64,000 nucleotides of DNA from Desulfobacteraceae bacterium (lineage in GTDB: Bacteria > Desulfobacterota > Desulfobacteria > Desulfobacterales > Desulfobacteraceae). A program made the translations under genes and the position numbers. The stretch covers positions 1 through 64,000 of the forward strand of contig JADGFI010000020.1 of NCBI GenBank assembly GCA_016743945.1, read 5' to 3'. Positions 60,328 to 64,000 of the stretch are shown one piece after another. The notes under the pieces were generated by a model that had not been told where the DNA came from, ran no database searches, and saw only the letters and a list, made by a program, of their open reading frames with translations. Numbering within the stretch: the stretch's first letter is position 1; every line of letters starts with the position of its first letter.

Positions 60328-61221
60328 CTAATTGCGGCTTTTATGGTTACTCAAACCCACTCCCAGGATAACAATGCCGACGGCAACCCCCTGTTTAAGG
60401 TTCAAGGTTTCTCCCAGGAAGATCCAGCCAAGGAGGATGGCAATCACCGGGATCAGGTTGATGCAAATGGAGGCTCTGGATACGGATATTGTCTTGATGC
60501 CGTAATTATAGAGACCAAAGGCACCTAATGAAACACAGGGCCCCAGAAAAAGAAGCAGCCATATCAATTTCACATTCCATATCGAAGGATCTGCTGCCAA
60601 AAGGGGAAAAATACCCGGGAGAAAAAACAGGGTTCCCCCCAGCACCTGCATGCCGGTAAGGGTCCAGGTGTTGTACCGGGAACTGAGTTGTTTGACCAGG
60701 ATCATATATCCGCAGGCTGCGGCCATTGCGAAAAGTTCCAGGAAATTGCCAAGGACCGGATTTGGCGCTGTCACTGTCTGGCCCTGGAAAAGGGTTAACA
60801 AAATCACGCCTGCGATGGACAGAACAAGGCCGACGATAATTTTGGCATTTATGGCTTCGGACAAAAAGATCCAGGCTGTCACTGCCACCATCAGGGGAAG
60901 GCATGCGGAGACGATGGCTGCCTGGGACGAGGCGGTATAGATCAATGCCCGGGATTCAAAGGTAAAATAGAGGCAGGGCTGGAACAGCACCATACCCCCT
61001 AAAATTTTCCAATCCCCTTTTCTATAGTTGCGGGGGATGAGTTTGCCGGCAAAGGGAAGAATGCAGAGGCTGGCAATGAAAAGTCGCAAAAATATGGCGG
61101 ACATGGGGTCCAAAATATTTAATACCATTCGCATGGTTGCAAAGGAACTGCCCCATAAAAAAACCGCTGTGAGGACGGCTGCCATGGGGAATAATTGTTT
61201 GATATCTGCTGTTGGTTTCAT
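60328..61221 (-). CDS. EamA/DMT family transporter
   Basis: 297 residues with ten hydrophobic segments in two repeats. First repeat AAVLTAVFLWGSSFATMRMV, MSAIFLRLFIASLCILPFAG; second repeat NTWTLTGMQVLGGTLFFLPG, ASICINLIPVIAILLGWIFLGE. The family moves small metabolites or amino acids. Unlike the broken EamA gene at 19597-20238 this copy is intact. It stands alone. Confidence 0.92.
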   Translation of the reverse strand: MKPTADIKQLFPMAAVLTAVFLWGSSFATMRMVLNILDPMSAIFLRLFIASLCILPFAGKLIPRNYRKGDWKILGGMVLFQPCLYFTFESRALIYTASSQAAIVSACLPLMVAVTAWIFLSEAINAKIIVGLVLSIAGVILLTLFQGQTVTAPNPVLGNFLELFAMAAACGYMILVKQLSSRYNTWTLTGMQVLGGTLFFLPGIFPLLAADPSIWNVKLIWLLLFLGPCVSLGAFGLYNYGIKTISVSRASICINLIPVIAILLGWIFLGETLNLKQGVAVGIVILGVGLSNHKSRN

Positions 61222-61526
61222 CAGTGATCTGCTGGTCCCTAAGGAAAAATACCCTTTGTTAGTGGTTGTGGGCCTTTAGTATTGGATTCAGCCTTTTTAA
61301 TCAAGTCCAATTTGCCCAGGCAGCAGGTTTTGATACTCTTTATTTACCAGAAGTTTAAACGATTTGTTGGGTAACACAATGTAAAGAGAATTGCCTGGAA
61401 GTTGAAAAGAAAGTTTTTTAAATCAAACTTCATATTGCTTTCTTGTTTGAAAGTGTGTTTACTTTGCAGAATAATCGGGTAAAAATATTAAAATTATTTT
61501 TGATGTAGTTTAAAGGGAGAAAATTG

Positions 61527-64000
61527 GTGGTATCCATTGATCCGGAAAATGACATACTTGACAGGTTCACCCCAAAAAAAAACGTATCTGGTTCTCTTCG
61601 AATCCTCATTCCTTTATATGCGACCTATGTCATCTTCGGATTAAGTATTTTTTTAATCTTCATCCCCCAGCAAAAAGAACAATTGCTTGCACAAAAAAAG
61701 GAAACTATACGTCAGCTAACCAATAGTGCCTTAAGTTTATTATTCGAACTGGATTTAAAAATAAAAAAAGGGGAAGCCACACCGGAGCGAGCACGCAGCG
61801 AAGCAATAAATCATATTCGCAATTTTAGATTTGGTCCGGCCGGCAAAAATTATTTCTGGATCAATGATATGCATCCCTTTATGGTCATGCACCCTTACCG
61901 CCCGGGTCTTGAAGGCCACGACCTGACATTTTTTAAAGATGCTGCAGGAAATTATCCATTTGTCGAAATGGTGGCAATCGTGATGAAAAATTACGACGGC
62001 TATGTGAATTATCATTGGCAATGGAAGGACGCACCACAAAAAATAGTGCCGAAAATTTCCTATGTTAAGGGCTTTTCGCCCTGGGGCTGGATTATAGGGA
62101 CCGGTATTTATATAGATGATATTCAGCAAGAGATAAAATTAATTCGTCAGAAATTTTTACAGATTTTTGGCGGCATCCTGGTTTTTATCATCCTTTTATC
62201 CTTGTATATTACCAAACAGGTGATCCAAATTGAGCAGCAGAAAAATGTGGCTGAGGAATTACGAAACCTGGAAGCATTGAGATTAAAGAAGCTGTTTGAA
62301 TTAAACCAGATGACCAAAGAATCAATGAAGACCCTTACAGAATTTGCTTTAAAAGAAGCGATCGCTTTGACCCAAAGTGAAATTGGATACCTGGCCTTTC
62401 TAAATGAAGAGGAGTCCCAGCTGACCCTGCACACCTGGTCAAAACAGGCCATGAAACAATGCGAAATTGAAGATAAAATACTGATATATAATGTTGCGGA
62501 CACAGGCCTTTGGGCGGAAGCCGTTCGGTCCAGAAAGCCGCTCATCATTAATGATTATGCGAATTTTTCCTTGTCGGGGAAAAAGGGATATCCTGAAGGG
62601 CATGTCAAAATTTTAAGGGCAATGAATGTTCCCATATTTGATGGTGACAAGATGGTCGCCCTCTCCGGTGTTGGAAATAAACATACGGATTATAATGCCT
62701 CGGACGCCCGTCAATTGGAGTTGATGATGGACGGAATTTGGAAAATTCTTCAAAGAAAGAGGGCTGTGGTTGACCTGCGCAAAAGTGAGGAACGCTATCG
62801 GTTGCTGGCAGAGAATGCAACCGATGGGATTTTGATTTTTCAGCTTTCTGATTTTACCTTTTCCTATGTCAGCCCTTCCATGGAAGAGCTGTCAGGGTAT
62901 ACCCCGGCGGAATTCATTGGTCGGGAGACGGGGGACCATTTTACTCAAAACTCCCTGAACCGAATCTCGGCTGTCATAACCGAAGAACTGGACCGAGATG
63001 TTGACAATGGCGTGGATACAAAACGCTTCAGGGTGCTTGAATTGGAAATGATTCAAAAATCCGGCGCAACCATATGGATTGAAGTGAATGCCCGGTTTTT
63101 ACGAAATGACAGGGGTGTCCCCGACAGAATATTGGGCGTCACAAGAGATATTACCCATCGCAAGGAGCTTGCAAAAGAACTGATACAAAGCAACACAGAT
63201 CTGCAGCTCGCCCAGAAAATTGCCAGGGTTGGCAATTGGTCCCTGGATCCTGCAACAGATGTTCGTGTCTGGTCAGAAGAACTTTACCAAATTTATGAAC
63301 GGGATCCAGAACTGGGCCCTTATTTTATTACGGAACTTCAACAAATATATGTTGGGGTATGGCGGGAGAAGTATACCTCTGCTGTTCAAAGGGCTATCAA
63401 AGAGGGATTTCCCTTTGATATCGAATTAAAGCTCGCATTGCCCTCGGGCAAGGTAAAATGGATTAACTCCATCTGCGAACCGGATCCAAAAGCAGGTCCC
63501 TGCGGCCACTACCTGCGCGGAACGATTCAAGACATCACCGGGCGAAAAAAAATGGAAGCGCGTATCCAGCAAACCGAAAAAATGGAGGCCCTGGGCACCC
63601 TTGCCGGGGGGATTGCCCACGATTTTAATAATATTCTTTCGTCCATTTTCGGGTTCACGGAACTTGCGAAACTAACTTCAAATGGGGATGAGGAGACCCT
63701 GAACAACCTGAATCAAGTTCTGGCGGCAGGGTGTAGAGCCAGAGATTTGGTCAAGCATATATTGACCTTCAGCCGCAAGTCGGATGTGCAAAAAGATCTG
63801 GTACAAATTGTCTCTCTGGCAAAAGAATGTTTGAAGTTTTTAAAAGCCTCTATTTCCCCTAATATCGAGATAAAAACGCATTTTTCCCAGCCTGATAGCA
63901 GGGTTCTGGCAGAACCGACTCGATTGTATCAAGTTTTCATGAATCTTTTTACCAATGCGGCCTATGCCATGAAAGAAAAAGGAGGGGTTCTTGATATAAC
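61527..64000 (+). CDS. Cache-GAF-PAS-PAS hybrid sensor histidine kinase (5' part; runs off the window)
   Basis: At least 824 residues, open to the window edge. Order: first membrane helix (YATYVIFGLSIFLIFIP), periplasmic single-Cache domain with NYFWINDMHPFMVMHPYRP, second helix (FGGILVFIILLSLYI), GAF domain (ALTQSEIGYLAFLNEEES), two PAS domains (AENATDGILIFQLSD; KIARVGNWSLDPATD), then HisKA with the phospho-His box LAGGIAHDFNNILSSIFGF and the start of the HATPase domain (QVFMNLFTNAAYAMKE). Start is probably GTG 61527 (GGGAG before it) or TTG 61524. The kinase is membrane-bound and likely senses a small ligand outside. Confidence 0.9.
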   Translation, partial: MVSIDPENDILDRFTPKKNVSGSLRILIPLYATYVIFGLSIFLIFIPQQKEQLLAQKKETIRQLTNSALSLLFELDLKIKKGEATPERARSEAINHIRNFRFGPAGKNYFWINDMHPFMVMHPYRPGLEGHDLTFFKDAAGNYPFVEMVAIVMKNYDGYVNYHWQWKDAPQKIVPKISYVKGFSPWGWIIGTGIYIDDIQQEIKLIRQKFLQIFGGILVFIILLSLYITKQVIQIEQQKNVAEELRNLEALRLKKLFELNQMTKESMKTLTEFALKEAIALTQSEIGYLAFLNEEESQLTLHTWSKQAMKQCEIEDKILIYNVADTGLWAEAVRSRKPLIINDYANFSLSGKKGYPEGHVKILRAMNVPIFDGDKMVALSGVGNKHTDYNASDARQLELMMDGIWKILQRKRAVVDLRKSEERYRLLAENATDGILIFQLSDFTFSYVSPSMEELSGYTPAEFIGRETGDHFTQNSLNRISAVITEELDRDVDNGVDTKRFRVLELEMIQKSGATIWIEVNARFLRNDRGVPDRILGVTRDITHRKELAKELIQSNTDLQLAQKIARVGNWSLDPATDVRVWSEELYQIYERDPELGPYFITELQQIYVGVWREKYTSAVQRAIKEGFPFDIELKLALPSGKVKWINSICEPDPKAGPCGHYLRGTIQDITGRKKMEARIQQTEKMEALGTLAGGIAHDFNNILSSIFGFTELAKLTSNGDEETLNNLNQVLAAGCRARDLVKHILTFSRKSDVQKDLVQIVSLAKECLKFLKASISPNIEIKTHFSQPDSRVLAEPTRLYQVFMNLFTNAAYAMKEKGGVLDI

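Overview
The window looks like chromosome of a strictly anaerobic, moderately AT-rich deltaproteobacterium, most likely a sulfate reducer of the Desulfobacteraceae (Desulfobacula/Desulfobacter-like). The reasons are the HdrD/GlpC-type iron-sulfur oxidoreductase, the octaheme cytochrome with rhodanese and membrane cytochrome b partners, the 2-hydroxyacyl-CoA dehydratase cluster, the many HDOD/HD-GYP signalling proteins, and an in-frame UGA with a SECIS-like hairpin. The assignment is inferred from gene content and protein style, not from a marker gene.

Left edge (1-3.7 kb): the tail of a PEP-CTERM protein, a decayed IS200/IS605-type element with hairpin ends, and a tyrosine-recombinase remnant next to tRNA-Arg. 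tadA-purA and tRNA-Pro follow. 3.7-10.6 kb is a signalling block: an HDOD protein, a GAF-class III nucleotidyl cyclase overlapping a second HDOD protein with a degenerate GGDEF-like part, a NarL-type response regulator and an HD-GYP-like protein.

10.6-18.6 kb is the most striking locus. A sigma-54 activator with a cysteine-rich PAS domain sits between two operons, each with a near-consensus sigma-54 promoter. A perfect palindrome lies about 122-123 bp upstream of each promoter. The left operon encodes a triple-rhodanese protein, a cytochrome-like protein that has lost its haem motif, an octaheme tetrathionate-reductase-type cytochrome and a cytochrome b. The right operon encodes a thioredoxin-fold protein, a Tat-exported four-cluster ferredoxin and a small membrane protein. 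Together they look like a regulated periplasmic sulfur/redox respiratory module.

18.6-40.4 kb is mixed housekeeping: CYTH protein, receiver protein, a broken EamA transporter, MTA phosphorylase plus adenine phosphoribosyltransferase, topoisomerase III, a long-chain acyl-CoA synthetase, a large imperfect palindrome, MscS channel, DUF302 protein, hemerythrin, phospholipase-D lipoprotein, XRE-cupin regulator, GlcD/GlcF-type lactate/glycolate oxidase, DksA-like zinc-finger protein, SlyX, a YbiT-type ABC-F ATPase and YccF.

At 40.5-42.2 kb a CGGC-domain protein precedes an HdrD/GlpC-like protein whose frame is interrupted by one UGA, followed 15 nt later by a perfect 8-bp hairpin with a GGC loop. 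I read it as one selenoprotein. 44.2-50.7 kb holds a 2-hydroxyacyl-CoA dehydratase-type operon (acyl-CoA ligase, two dehydratase subunits, SDR, activase) divergent from a TetR regulator with a palindromic operator between them.

51-64 kb carries an EFR1-type flavodoxin-ferredoxin, a geranylgeranyl-reductase-like flavoprotein, a sigma-54-driven glnK-amtB operon, a polar amino-acid ABC transporter lacking an ATPase, a ferredoxin-nitroreductase overlapping a patatin, an EamA exporter, and a Cache-GAF-PAS-PAS histidine kinase cut by the window edge.
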